From positions 618,022 through 682,021 of the forward strand of contig JAIYAX010000012.1 of the NCBI GenBank assembly GCA_027488815.1: a DNA stretch of 64,000 nt, given 5' to 3'. The notes below the pieces were generated by a model. It was not told where the DNA came from. It made no database searches and saw only the letters and a list, made by a program, of their open reading frames with translations. A program made the position numbers and the translations under genes. The DNA comes from Cytophagaceae bacterium. Its GTDB lineage: Bacteria; Bacteroidota; Bacteroidia; Cytophagales; JAIYAX01. Below are positions 17,612-25,923 of this stretch, piece after piece (position 1 is the first letter of the stretch; each line of letters opens with the position of its first letter).

Positions 17612-18960
17612 TCGTCGCAGCTATAGTGGTTGTGATTGCTCTTTGGATAAGTTTTGGGCAGCTAAAGCAGTTATTGAGTGATCGTGGAAGCCATTTGACC
17701 TGGTTCCTGTCTATTTGGATACTCAGCCTACTTTATTCTTTGGCCGGGGCATTGATATTTACCAGGTATTATCCGATGTCTGACTTTCAGGGGCTTTACC
17801 ATGATGCTTTGATCTTGGCTCAGATGGCAACCAGCAGGCCTGCGCTTCTTCTTGAATTATTTGATAGTCGCTTTGAGCATCTGTTTTCTATAGGGCTGTA
17901 CTATGCACAGTCACCCAGAGCGGTATATGCTGCTGCGCTTTTTAGCCCGATCGCCGGTATATGCCAATCGGTGACGGGGAGCTTTTTAGTGATCGCATCG
18001 ATTAATGTCTTAACATCAATTGCTTTCTGTGCAGAGCTAGTGAGAAAGTATCGATTAGAGCCCGGATTGCTACTTTTTGTATTTATTCTAATTCCTTCGG
18101 TTAGTTTTTGGCATGTGGGTTTTTACAAAGAGGCGCTTACTTTCTGGCTTTTTGTTCTTTGGCTGCTCATCAGCCTTAAATGGGTCAAAGCAGCTTATTT
18201 ACATCGTATCTTTTGGACCTCGTGTTGGCTTGCAGTGGCTTATGTGCTGTATAAACTGAAGTACTACATTGCTTTTTCAGGACTCTTCATCATTGCTGCC
18301 ACTCTTATCGATTTGCAAAGTAGAAATGGCAAATGGCGGCTGGCTTTTGTCGCCCTGGGCTCAATGGCCATTCTATATTTTGTACTACAGCCCTGGCTGC
18401 ATCATAATCTTCAGGCAAGCCGGATTTTTGAGATGGTGCGTGAAAACCATAAAGTAATGCTCAGCAGAGAGGCTCAGGGCAGTAGCCTGGTTTTTAACTC
18501 ACTTGATGGAAATCTAAGCGGGTTTTATCTGTCAAACTTCCCATTGGCGGCTTATCTGGCCTGGTTTGGACCTTTGCCTTTTGGCGCAAGCTCTCTTTTT
18601 CTTTTGCTGGCAGGAATGGAGCGCCTGGCATTCCTTGCTCTCCTGATGTTCTTAGTGTATTTGGCTTTTCGCAAAAAAATCAACCTGAGACCTTCATTTA
18701 TTTCGATTTGTTGGCTGAGTTGGGCGATGGCGCTGGGACTTATATTGGCATATGCCACACCCAATCAGGGAGCATTGTTTCGTTATCAAAGTCTTTATTT
18801 CCCGGTATTCTGGCTTTTGCTTTTACTGCCATTGCAGAGGGAGGGGTATTTGCCCTTTTTTAAGCAGAGCCCCGAGCCTACTCCAATCGATAAAAAACAT
18901 ATACATGAGCCACCAGGGATGAGCCCAGCCCCCAATGCCGGTGAACCCATAGTTCCCTAA
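17608..18960 (+). CDS. Polytopic membrane protein of unknown function
   Basis: 450 residues with roughly ten to eleven predicted membrane helices spread across the chain. I chose the ATG at 17608, overlapping the DUF2851 stop in an ATGA. An earlier in-frame ATG at 17545 would give a 67-base overlap and a polar extension before the first helix. The overall look (TRYYPMSDFQGLYHDALILA after helix 2, a large loop with Arg/Glu residues, many aromatic residues) resembles glycosyltransferase- or polymerase-type membrane proteins of surface glycan pathways, but no diagnostic motif was seen. The last ~45 residues are hydrophilic, Pro-rich and encoded opposite the 3' end of the minus-strand neighbour, so the tail may be a by-product of convergent overlap. 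Confidence 0.75.
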   Translation: MIVAAIVVVIALWISFGQLKQLLSDRGSHLTWFLSIWILSLLYSLAGALIFTRYYPMSDFQGLYHDALILAQMATSRPALLLELFDSRFEHLFSIGLYYAQSPRAVYAAALFSPIAGICQSVTGSFLVIASINVLTSIAFCAELVRKYRLEPGLLLFVFILIPSVSFWHVGFYKEALTFWLFVLWLLISLKWVKAAYLHRIFWTSCWLAVAYVLYKLKYYIAFSGLFIIAATLIDLQSRNGKWRLAFVALGSMAILYFVLQPWLHHNLQASRIFEMVRENHKVMLSREAQGSSLVFNSLDGNLSGFYLSNFPLAAYLAWFGPLPFGASSLFLLLAGMERLAFLALLMFLVYLAFRKKINLRPSFISICWLSWAMALGLILAYATPNQGALFRYQSLYFPVFWLLLLLPLQREGYLPFFKQSPEPTPIDKKHIHEPPGMSPAPNAGEPIVP

Positions 18961-19929
18961 ATGAAAAATTAAGCCCCCTGCAAGGAAAACCCATCGCCAT
19001 TTTCCACCTAAAAGGGCCAAAGGAAAAAAGAACTCCAAACTCAGAAGTGAGTATCCGATCAGTTGGCATAACCGGTCATTCACAAACACCCCGGGAGCCA
19101 GGTCAGCCAAATGCCTGCAAAGGCTTACGGAAGGCCAATCGAAACCGCTTAAACTTAGTTTTTCCAAAGCTGCCAGAAAGTAAACTCCTACAATGGTCAA
19201 TTGAATTAGTTTTAAAGGCCAATCGGGTAAATGATCTTTGCCCCGGTCAAGGAAATGCATAAAGGGCATCAGCATCAGGGCATACGTTACCGTTGTCAGG
19301 TGGTGGTCGGTTTTCTCAAAGCTGAAAACAAAAGCCTGAAGGACAATGAATATGCTTAGGATGTACAGGTTGAAAAAGCCACGCTTTATCCCCACTGCTG
19401 CCAAAAGGCAAAAAACGATTAAACTGTAAGTGTACAGTCGGATGAAAAATGGATTGGGCAATGGAATTTCAAACAGCCATAAAAAGGAGACAGGCTTGTA
19501 CAACGGGCTTAATCGCTCAAGAGCCAGTAAGTCAGTGTGAAAATCCCAGGCGATGTAGGCCACCATCAGGAAGAATATAAAATTGAGTCCTCTGTACTGA
19601 TCCCTACTCACCTTGCCGTTCCAGTATCCTACCCAAAGTCTTTTCCATCGATATTTCTTAAGCAGTTTGATGAATACAAACAAGAGCAAGGCAATCATAA
19701 ATCCTCGACCCACGATTTGGTCGGCTAATGCAATAAATTGATCCGCAGGGTATCGATGAGACTCGATTAAGAAACGAGGGTAAATGCTCCCGATCAGGTA
19801 ATCAAAAACTGCTGAAGGTTCACCGCTTAGGTAGTTTGAAAGGCTTGGACGAATAAAAAAGCCATACACAAACAATAGCAGAACTGCTGCCAGAAGTAAA
19901 ATCTCAAGCCATCCAACCTTCAACTTCAT
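18823..19929 (-). CDS. HTTM-like (vitamin K-dependent gamma-carboxylase-like) membrane protein
   Basis: 368 residues with about eight to nine membrane helices. The layout resembles HTTM-domain proteins: a central FVFSFEKTDHHLTTVTYALML segment, then the family-like AALEKLSLSGFDWPS and a C-terminal FHLGNYGFTGIGGWAHPWWLMYMFFIDW. Those conserved His and Trp positions are typical of the family. The reaction in bacteria is largely unknown. The start ATG overlaps the stop of the upstream 127-residue gene (ATGA at 19926-19929), so the two form an operon driven from the box at 20327-20356. The 3' end overlaps the plus-strand gene ending at 18960 by 138 bases. HTTM membership is a moderately confident call; function is unknown. 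Confidence 0.65.
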   Translation of the reverse strand: MKLKVGWLEILLLAAVLLLFVYGFFIRPSLSNYLSGEPSAVFDYLIGSIYPRFLIESHRYPADQFIALADQIVGRGFMIALLLFVFIKLLKKYRWKRLWVGYWNGKVSRDQYRGLNFIFFLMVAYIAWDFHTDLLALERLSPLYKPVSFLWLFEIPLPNPFFIRLYTYSLIVFCLLAAVGIKRGFFNLYILSIFIVLQAFVFSFEKTDHHLTTVTYALMLMPFMHFLDRGKDHLPDWPLKLIQLTIVGVYFLAALEKLSLSGFDWPSVSLCRHLADLAPGVFVNDRLCQLIGYSLLSLEFFFPLALLGGKWRWVFLAGGLIFHLGNYGFTGIGGWAHPWWLMYMFFIDWSRLGALLKKGQIPLPLQWQ

Positions 19930-20309
19930 TTGAAAGGCCTGTTTAAAGTTAGCAGCACCTGATCTGCTGTATCCGTCGACCGGTGAAATCTGATCAATTG
20001 AACACTGTCTGCCAAAAGCGGAGCGATCGATTGCATGAGCCTTAGTTGCTCATTTCGGTAGTGGTGGTTTCTCATCAGGTAATGCCAATGCGCCTTGTTC
20101 AACTGTAGTTCTTCTTCACTGAGTTCCCAAATAGAGTCAGGATTGTGGCGGCTACCGAAAGTAACCTTAAACGCCTCTTTGTTAGCCTCATTACGGTAGG
20201 GCATGGCAAACATTCCCATTCGCATAAAAGGGAAAATGTCCCGCAGGAAAATAAATGGCAACAGCAGAAGCAGCAGGTAGGCCAGGACCAATGGATACTT
20301 GAATTTCAC
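19926..20309 (-). CDS. Small membrane-anchored protein upstream of HTTM-like gene, GTG start
   Basis: 127 residues, unrecognised. A single N-terminal hydrophobic segment (about 5-22) could be a signal anchor. It is followed by a polar domain with an Arg/His-rich middle (HWHYLMRNHHYRNEQLRLM) and a beta-like C-terminus (DQVLLTLNRPF). The start is GTG at 20309, 17 bases after a good promoter -7 box. Its stop is fused by ATGA overlap to the HTTM-like gene, suggesting the two proteins work together. Function not assignable. Confidence 0.7.
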   Translation of the reverse strand: MKFKYPLVLAYLLLLLLPFIFLRDIFPFMRMGMFAMPYRNEANKEAFKVTFGSRHNPDSIWELSEEELQLNKAHWHYLMRNHHYRNEQLRLMQSIAPLLADSVQLIRFHRSTDTADQVLLTLNRPFK

Positions 20310-20326
20310 AAAAGCAGGGACGAGAT

Positions 20327-20356
20327 CAAAGGTAAAATTAAAGCCCTATGAATCAA
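20327..20356 (-). promoter_or_regulatory. Bacteroidota-type promoter for the 127-aa/HTTM operon
   Basis: On the minus strand, TTG (20354-20356), 19 bases, then TACCTTTG (20327-20334). This fits the TTG-N19-TAnnTTTG consensus exactly and lies 17 bases before the GTG start at 20309. Confidence 0.7.
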
Positions 20357-20468
20357 CCAATCATCCCGCCGAATGCATAGTTATGGCTTAGCTATTTCTT
20401 TCTCACGCACTAGTCATTAATTTGCAGGCAGTAAGTATTCACGACCATTTAAAAACTCACGAGAATCC

Positions 20469-21404
20469 ATGAAAGTAACCGTAGTAGGAGCAGGAAATGT
20501 AGGTGCTACCTGTGCTGATGTTCTGGCGTATAAAGAAATAGCCAACGAAGTAGTACTACTTGACATCAAAGAAGGTTTTGCCGAGGGCAAAGCACTTGAC
20601 ATCTGGCAAAAGTCACCTATTGATTTGTATGATACCCGCACGGTGGGTGTAACGAACGATTACGCCCGTACGGCCAATTCTGATGTGGTGGTGATCACTT
20701 CAGGTCTGCCAAGGAAGCCGGGTATGAGTCGTGACGATTTGATTTCAACCAATGCCGGCATTGTGAAATCTGTGACGGAGCAAGTGATCAAATATTCTCC
20801 CAATTGCATCTTGATCGTGGTATCCAACCCCTTGGATGTTATGACCTATTGCGCACATGCAGTCAGCAAATTCCCAAGAGAGCGTGTGATCGGGATGGCA
20901 GGAATACTGGATACTGCACGCTACAGAGCCTTTCTTGCCGAGGCCCTCAATTGCTCTCCAAAAGACATACAGGCTATGCTGATGGGCGGACATGGCGATA
21001 CCATGGTACCATTGCCGAGGTATACCACTGTATCCGGAATCCCCGTAACAGAATTGATTTCTGAAGAAAAACTCAATGCCATCATCGAGCGCACCAAGGT
21101 GGGAGGGGGAGAATTGGTAAAACTTATGGGTACCTCTGCCTGGTATGCCCCCGGATCTGCTGCTGCCCAAATGGTTGAGTCCATCGTACGTGACCAAAAG
21201 CGTATTTTCCCGGCATGTATTCAGCTCGATGGAGAGTATGGGATCAAGAATTGCTACCTCGGAGCCCCGGTAGTTTTAGGAAAAGCCGGAGTTGAAAAAA
21301 TTCTCGAACTGAAATTGAATGAAAAAGAGAAATCAGATCTGGAAGTTTCAAGAGGACATGTCAAAGAGGTGATGGATGCCCTTGACAAAATGAACCTGAT
21401 GTAG
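20469..21404 (+). CDS. mdh: Malate dehydrogenase (LDH-like type)
   Basis: 311 residues. Interconverts malate and oxaloacetate with NAD in the TCA cycle. The Rossmann motif GAGNVGATCAD begins at about residue 7. The substrate-discriminating loop reads GLPRKPGMSRDDL (about 79-91), with the Arg pair characteristic of malate rather than lactate specificity. The catalytic His lies in GGHGDTMVPL (about 173-182), and ASNP-like VVSNPLDVMTY is also present. The length of about 310 is that of the bacterial LDH-like MDH group. It stands alone between a divergent operon and a terminator hairpin at 21428-21460. A TTAATTTG stretch upstream resembles a weak -7 box, but I do not list it. Confidence 0.97.
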   Translation: MKVTVVGAGNVGATCADVLAYKEIANEVVLLDIKEGFAEGKALDIWQKSPIDLYDTRTVGVTNDYARTANSDVVVITSGLPRKPGMSRDDLISTNAGIVKSVTEQVIKYSPNCILIVVSNPLDVMTYCAHAVSKFPRERVIGMAGILDTARYRAFLAEALNCSPKDIQAMLMGGHGDTMVPLPRYTTVSGIPVTELISEEKLNAIIERTKVGGGELVKLMGTSAWYAPGSAAAQMVESIVRDQKRIFPACIQLDGEYGIKNCYLGAPVVLGKAGVEKILELKLNEKEKSDLEVSRGHVKEVMDALDKMNLM

Positions 21405-21427
21405 TCTAAAGTACATCTTTAAAATCG

Positions 21428-21460
21428 ATTGGTCGGGGTGAAATATTTACTCCGGCCAAT
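21428..21460 (+). terminator. Long hairpin terminator after mdh
   Basis: A 33-base near-perfect hairpin: ATTGGTCGGGGT pairs with ACTCCGGCCAAT, with G-U wobbles and a tight AT-rich loop. It begins 24 bases after the mdh stop. The following TCGTTTGTGT is T-rich but not a clean run, so termination rather than a regulatory stem is probable, not certain. Confidence 0.6.
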
Positions 21461-21524
21461 TCGTTTGTGTCATATAGTACCGAATCAAATCAACTTTTTT
21501 CTTAATTTAGCAGAACATTTGTCT

Positions 21525-22625
21525 ATGAAAAAGGTAATTTGTCTTCTCTTCTTCGCCTTGTGGCTGTTTTCATGCAATAGGCCCGATGAACAGATTCCTA
21601 ATCAGTCTCAGGAGGAATACATCCCTAAACCCTACGTTTTAGAGTATCCTTCCTATTTTCCTGCACCCTTTGATACCTTGGCAGTTAAGCAAATGACGGT
21701 TGAAGGAGTACAATTGGGCAGGATGCTGTTTTACGATGTCCGGCTGTCAAAGAACAACACCATCTCTTGTGCAAGTTGCCATCGTATGGACAAAGCCTTC
21801 AGCGATCCTGCACCTAAATCATTGGGGATCAATGGACAACAAGGCCTTCGAAACAGTATGACACTCACCAACATGGCCTGGGTAGATCGTTTCTTTTGGG
21901 ATGGCAGAGCTGATAATCTTGAAAACCAGGTGCTTATCCCAATTCAGGATCCGATTGAGATGCACTCTCAACTGCCTGATTTGGTTCAAAAACTAAATGG
22001 AATACCGGAGTATGGTCCCATGTTTAAAAAAGCTTTCGGCACTTCAGGAATAGACACAAGCCGGATTGCCAAGGCCTTGAGTCAGTTTTTAAGATCAATG
22101 GTTTCATCAAACTCCCGCTACGATAAATACCTGAGAGGAGAAATCAACCTAAGTCCACAGGAATTGCTGGGACGTAATTTGTTTTATACCCACCCTGTTT
22201 TTACCACCAATCTGAGAGGGGGCAATTGCGGAGATTGTCATTCAGGTGTTTTACAAACAGATCATACCTTTAAAAATAATGGACTTGACCTTGTTTACCA
22301 GGACAATGGACTATACAATGTGACCGGAAATCCAGCTCATATTGCAAAATTTAGAGTCCCTAGTTTGAGAAATATTGCCCTTACAGCTCCTTACATGCAT
22401 GATGGCAGGTTCAATACCTTGCAGGAAGTCTTGTTGCATTACAATGAGCATGTACAGCGACATCCCAACGTTGACCCAATAATGTCAGGTACAAACAATC
22501 CAGACCCTAATTCACTGGAGTTGTTGCTTACCTCAAGTGAGCGAGCCGCCATCATTGCTTTTTTACATACTTTGACTGATAGTACCTTTATCAGCAACCC
22601 CGCATTTTCCAATCCCAATCCATAA
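21525..22625 (+). CDS. MauG/MbnH-like dihaem cytochrome c peroxidase, lipoprotein
   Basis: 366 residues from the ATG at 21525. That start gives a lipoprotein signal (MKKVICLLFFALWLFSC, Cys about 17); the reading frame extends further upstream, but only through the mdh hairpin. Two haem c sites are visible: CASCH (about residue 82) and CGDCH (about 236). The family motifs GRMLFYDVRLSKNNTISCASCH, DPAPKSLGINGQQGLRNSMTL and FFWDGRADNLE are present, and PYMHDGRFNTLQEVLLHYN is near the end. These are features of bacterial dihaem peroxidases in the MauG/MbnH group, acting in the periplasm or on the outer membrane. It is 10 bases upstream of an MbnP-like gene and two genes before a second peroxidase, so a role in oxidising MbnP is a reasonable inference; simple peroxide removal is the alternative. 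Confidence 0.88.
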   Translation: MKKVICLLFFALWLFSCNRPDEQIPNQSQEEYIPKPYVLEYPSYFPAPFDTLAVKQMTVEGVQLGRMLFYDVRLSKNNTISCASCHRMDKAFSDPAPKSLGINGQQGLRNSMTLTNMAWVDRFFWDGRADNLENQVLIPIQDPIEMHSQLPDLVQKLNGIPEYGPMFKKAFGTSGIDTSRIAKALSQFLRSMVSSNSRYDKYLRGEINLSPQELLGRNLFYTHPVFTTNLRGGNCGDCHSGVLQTDHTFKNNGLDLVYQDNGLYNVTGNPAHIAKFRVPSLRNIALTAPYMHDGRFNTLQEVLLHYNEHVQRHPNVDPIMSGTNNPDPNSLELLLTSSERAAIIAFLHTLTDSTFISNPAFSNPNP

Positions 22626-22635
22626 CACTCTGTCT

Positions 22636-23394
22636 ATGAACTTCTATCGATCTATTTTACCCGGCTTTATCGCCTTTACCCTGCTTGGCTGTGGCCAGGA
22701 GGATGAGCAGCAAGCTACTATTGAAAGCGCAGGAACCGTGTCTCTCCAGTTTAAGCACATGGTTGGAAACACCCCATTTACCAATGAAAGCAATATGGTG
22801 ACCTCCCAAGGAGACACCTTGCTCATCAATGATTTGGCCTATTACATCAGCAATGTCGCATTTGTTCAGCCCAATGGCTCAGAATATAAAGTGCCAAATA
22901 GCTATCATCTCATTCGTCAAACGGATAAGTTTGGACAGAACACCCGATTGGTAGTTGACCTGCAAGGTGTCCCACAGGGAACCTATTCCAAGCTCAGATT
23001 TAGTGTTGGAGTAGACTCTTCACGCAATTTCAATATAGCAAAAGTTGGAGATCTTGATCCAAACGGGTTGATGACCTGGCCATGGAGCATTGGATACAAG
23101 TATTTTGTGATTGAAGGCAGGCAAATTGATGCCAGTGATACAGCTGTAAAAAGTCTAGTGTTTCATATCGGCCGCTTGCCAAACTATAAAGTGCTTGAGC
23201 ATTCGTTGAACTATCAGGTAGGGGCAGGCAGCAAAACCCGTCTGAATGTGACCATGGATCTGAACAAGGTGTTTTATAACCCAACCGTTATCAATCTGAA
23301 AACCACCAGTAATGTGATGGAGGCTCCTAAAGATCAGATTGTTGCCAATAACTATGCTACTGCCTTTACGGTAAGTTTGGCACAGAACCCTTAA
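22636..23394 (+). CDS. MbnP-like copper-binding-type lipoprotein
   Basis: 252 residues. It has a lipoprotein signal (GFIAFTLLGC, Cys about 19) followed by one beta-rich domain. The domain shows MbnP-family features: VSLQFKHMVGNTPF at its start, TLLINDLAYYISNVAFVQPNG, and the WPWSIGYKYFVIEGRQ segment with two neighbouring Trp residues (near residue 150). In methanotroph methanobactin operons the dihaem enzyme MbnH oxidises a Trp of MbnP to kynurenine, and the modified protein binds copper. Here the gene is sandwiched between two MbnH/MauG-like peroxidases, with a Sco copper chaperone nearby. No methanobactin precursor or MbnB/MbnC gene is in the window, so this is the stand-alone form. Which Trp would be modified cannot be seen from sequence alone. 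Confidence 0.78.
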   Translation: MNFYRSILPGFIAFTLLGCGQEDEQQATIESAGTVSLQFKHMVGNTPFTNESNMVTSQGDTLLINDLAYYISNVAFVQPNGSEYKVPNSYHLIRQTDKFGQNTRLVVDLQGVPQGTYSKLRFSVGVDSSRNFNIAKVGDLDPNGLMTWPWSIGYKYFVIEGRQIDASDTAVKSLVFHIGRLPNYKVLEHSLNYQVGAGSKTRLNVTMDLNKVFYNPTVINLKTTSNVMEAPKDQIVANNYATAFTVSLAQNP

Positions 23395-23404
23395 GGTCAT
23401 TAGA

Positions 23405-24412
23405 ATGAAACTGCAGGCTGGGATTGCCTTTGCAGGCCTATGCTTGGCATTCATGTCTTGCGGAACAGATCCCCTAAGTCGGGTCCCCGGGCATTTTCCC
23501 AAATCCGAAATGGATGGAGAGGAAAATCTTTGGTCAGAGCAAGGAGCAAAACTAGGGGAAAGACTTTTCAATGAGCCTTTACTGTCCAAAAGCAATACAG
23601 TTTCATGTGCCACATGCCATCAGCCTGCTCATTCCTTTGCAGACCCGGGAAAAGTGTTAAGCAGCTTGCCAGGGCAGGAAGCACCTCTGCGACATACGCC
23701 AGCCTTGATCAATCTGGCATGGCAGACAGCTTTTTTCTGGGATGGTGGAGCTCTAAATCTTGAGTCTGTTTCTCTTTCGCCACTCATTGGCCATCGTGAA
23801 ATGGCACAAGACCTTAAAGAAATGGTTCAGGAACTGGGCCAAAAGGAGAATTATAAAAAACAGTTTAAGCAGGTATTTGGCTCAGATAGTATTGTAACGG
23901 CCTATGTCCTTAAAGCACTTGCGCAATACATGAGAACCATTCAACAAACCCAAACACCTTACGATGCCTACAAGGAAGGAAAAATCCAGATCAGTGAAAC
24001 TCGGAAGAAAGGGGAGCAGATTTTTAATCAATATTGTGCAGGCTGTCATGTTCCTCCGCTTTTCACTGATTTTAAGTACCACAATACTGGATTTGATACT
24101 CTTTTGGAAGGAGGAGAGTTTAATTTTCGATCAGGAAGGATGAGAATTAGCGGAGAGGAAAGTGATCGTGGAAAATACAAGACCCCAAGTTTAAGAAACT
24201 GGAGGTACACCTACCCTTACGGGCATAACGGGCAGTTTGCCGGATTGGAGCCTTTGCTTAAGCATTACACCCAAGATTTGGCCAGCCATAACATGGCCCC
24301 CGATCCTTTGCTCTACACAGAAGGTAAGCCGGGGTTGCTAATGAATGAAGGGGATTTAGCAGCTCTCACTGAATTTTTAGATTTGTTAAACGAACGTGAA
24401 AATGAAGAATAG
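23405..24412 (+). CDS. Second MauG/MbnH-like dihaem cytochrome c peroxidase, lipoprotein
   Basis: 335 residues. It has a lipoprotein signal (GIAFAGLCLAFMSC, Cys about 20) and two haem c motifs: CATCH (about 68) and CAGCH (about 212). It shares the family framework with the first peroxidase: GERLFNEPLLSKSNTVSCATCH, RHTPALINLAWQTAFFWDGGALNLE, KTPSLRNWRYTYPYGHNGQFAGLEPLLKHY. It begins 10 bases after the MbnP-like gene, and its 3' end overlaps the ATG of a small lipoprotein gene by 11 bases. The two peroxidases are clearly diverged in sequence, so they are not a recent duplication and may have different electron donors or targets. Confidence 0.88.
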   Translation: MKLQAGIAFAGLCLAFMSCGTDPLSRVPGHFPKSEMDGEENLWSEQGAKLGERLFNEPLLSKSNTVSCATCHQPAHSFADPGKVLSSLPGQEAPLRHTPALINLAWQTAFFWDGGALNLESVSLSPLIGHREMAQDLKEMVQELGQKENYKKQFKQVFGSDSIVTAYVLKALAQYMRTIQQTQTPYDAYKEGKIQISETRKKGEQIFNQYCAGCHVPPLFTDFKYHNTGFDTLLEGGEFNFRSGRMRISGEESDRGKYKTPSLRNWRYTYPYGHNGQFAGLEPLLKHYTQDLASHNMAPDPLLYTEGKPGLLMNEGDLAALTEFLDLLNERENEE

Positions 24413-24848
24413 AACTCTAGGGTATTGTATGTTGGTGCTATTAGTGATCAACTTTTCTGGTTGTAAGGAAGAGGATCCAGCGAACCCAAGCTCGCCACCA
24501 GTAGATAAGAGACTGAAAATCAGTAGAAGCCAAATCAACAGCCGCAGAAGTGTCACTCGGTTTGAAGTGAACGGAGTAAACAAAGCAGTTAGCTATCAGG
24601 GTAAAGCATTTGATTTTGTGTCTACCGGCAAAATCGAAGTGTTGGACAGCTCATTGGTCTTGAACAGGACCGGTAACTTCACCATTTCCTCGGATAGCCT
24701 TGTTTTCACCATTACTTTTTCCGGCACTCCCGATGTATATTCAGAGTTGAATGGAAGCTACAACCTCTATCTGAACAATGGCACAACATGGGATTTTACA
24801 GCTACAACAGCCCCTTTCAGGAGATTAGTCTTAACCTTTAGAAAGTAG
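24402..24848 (+). CDS. Small lipoprotein of unknown function in the peroxidase/MbnP operon
   Basis: 148 residues from the ATG at 24402, which overlaps the end of the peroxidase gene by 11 bases; an in-frame GTG at 24396 is an alternative start. The lipobox is VINFSGC (Cys about 20), followed by a Pro/Asp-rich linker and a beta-rich domain of about 100 residues. The C-terminus (TTWDFTATTAPFRRLVLTFRK) reads like the last strands of a beta-sandwich. No family recognised. Overlap with the peroxidase gene implies cotranslation and a shared pathway. Its stop directly abuts the stop of the convergent cytochrome gene, with no base between. Confidence 0.7.
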   Translation: MKNRTLGYCMLVLLVINFSGCKEEDPANPSSPPVDKRLKISRSQINSRRSVTRFEVNGVNKAVSYQGKAFDFVSTGKIEVLDSSLVLNRTGNFTISSDSLVFTITFSGTPDVYSELNGSYNLYLNNGTTWDFTATTAPFRRLVLTFRK

Positions 24849-25259
24849 TTACCTGCACTGGGCGATTGCAGGCTTTGCACGATCGATAGAGACCATTCCG
24901 GTCTTTTTACCCCAGCTATTGTCTGTATACGTCAATAATGCTGCAAGTTCCAAAGGGCTTATTTTAGCCATTGCGGGCATTCGAACAAGGGCTTTACTTT
25001 CAGGATCAGAGCCATTCAAAATCATGCAGGTGCTTCGTTTGATGTTTTTTGAAAGGTAAATTCCACGAAGTGAGGGATAAATGCCTTTCAATCCACTGCC
25101 ATCTTTTTGGTGACAGTTGGCACACGATGTTTCATACACCTGTTTCCCATGCAGCATGTATTTGGTGAACTTGATTTCAAGTTCCCTTTCCTCATTGCTG
25201 CAACCTGAATTAAGAGCCAACATGAAAAATGTGCAAACAATCACAAGCCTAGTTCTCAT
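24849..25259 (-). CDS. Class I cytochrome c, lipoprotein
   Basis: 136 residues. It has a lipoprotein signal (TFFMLALNSGC, Cys about 20) and a single haem motif CANCH (about 46-50) in VYETSCANCHQKDGSGLKGIYPSL. The axial Met is probably in MPAMAKISPLELAALLTYTDNSW. This is a small electron carrier anchored in the periplasm. It overlaps the Sco gene by 11 bases, so it is translated from the same minus-strand message as Sco and the helical lipoprotein. It faces the plus-strand peroxidase operon tail to tail. It is a plausible electron donor for those peroxidases, by inference. Confidence 0.88.
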   Translation of the reverse strand: MRTRLVIVCTFFMLALNSGCSNEERELEIKFTKYMLHGKQVYETSCANCHQKDGSGLKGIYPSLRGIYLSKNIKRSTCMILNGSDPESKALVRMPAMAKISPLELAALLTYTDNSWGKKTGMVSIDRAKPAIAQCR

Positions 25260-25923
25260 TTTTTAGCAATTCAATTGCTTTCATGAGTTCGTTGACTGAT
25301 TTTTCCTGGGTGCCATCGTAATAGCCTCTGATCCGTCGCTGTCCATCAATCAAAATGAATGCACCGCTATGAACCCTTCCATCAGGTTCTTTTTCATCTT
25401 CATAAGCTGTCACCATGTAATGCTTTTGGCCAAGGGCATAGATGCTGTCTTTGCTGCCGGTGAGCATATGCCAGGAAGGGGTTGATACCTCTAGCTGCGC
25501 AGCATAAGCCCTCAGCAAGGCCACGCTATCATGCTCAGGATCGATGCTGAAAGAAACCAAACGTACCTTTGGATCAGCGTTGAATTTTTCATAAACCCTC
25601 AGCATCTGGGTTTTCATGATCGGGCAAATCGTGCGACAACTGGTAAAGAAAAAGTCAGTTACCACAATTTTCCCTGAAAAATCAGCCATTTGTACCCATT
25701 GGCTATCCTGATTAAGGTACGACCAGTCTGGAATTCGATGATAGATCGTGTCTGTAATCTTTTGACCATTCAACTCCCGCACTTCCCAGGTTCGGGGGCC
25801 TAGAATAGGCAGTTTTTCTTCTTCCGGAAACAGTCGACTGCATGCTGTGAGCAGCAGTCCAAATGCAAGGCTATTGAGCAGAATATTTCGCAAGTGCTTC
25901 CTCTGCTTTTGTGATTCCATCAA
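25249..25923 (-). CDS. SCO1/SenC-type copper chaperone (thioredoxin fold), lipoprotein
   Basis: 224 residues. The lipobox LLLTAC lies at about residue 28. A thioredoxin-like SCO domain carries the copper-binding CxxxC in FTSCRTICPIMKTQM (about 95-99) and the distal His in GRVHSGAFILID (about 183), which together form the Cu site of SCO proteins. In the family these proteins deliver copper to cytochrome oxidase CuA sites or act as thiol reductases. The start given overlaps the preceding lipoprotein gene by 53 bases; no later Met precedes the lipobox. It sits between a cytochrome c and a helical lipoprotein, beside the MbnP/peroxidase cluster, which points to local copper handling. Confidence 0.9.
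   Translation of the reverse strand: MMESQKQRKHLRNILLNSLAFGLLLTACSRLFPEEEKLPILGPRTWEVRELNGQKITDTIYHRIPDWSYLNQDSQWVQMADFSGKIVVTDFFFTSCRTICPIMKTQMLRVYEKFNADPKVRLVSFSIDPEHDSVALLRAYAAQLEVSTPSWHMLTGSKDSIYALGQKHYMVTAYEDEKEPDGRVHSGAFILIDGQRRIRGYYDGTQEKSVNELMKAIELLKNEN

Noticed and set aside
21429..21524. Extended N-terminus of the first dihaem peroxidase
   Set aside because: The extra codons run through the mdh terminator hairpin and would bury the lipoprotein signal; the ATG at 21525 gives a proper lipobox.
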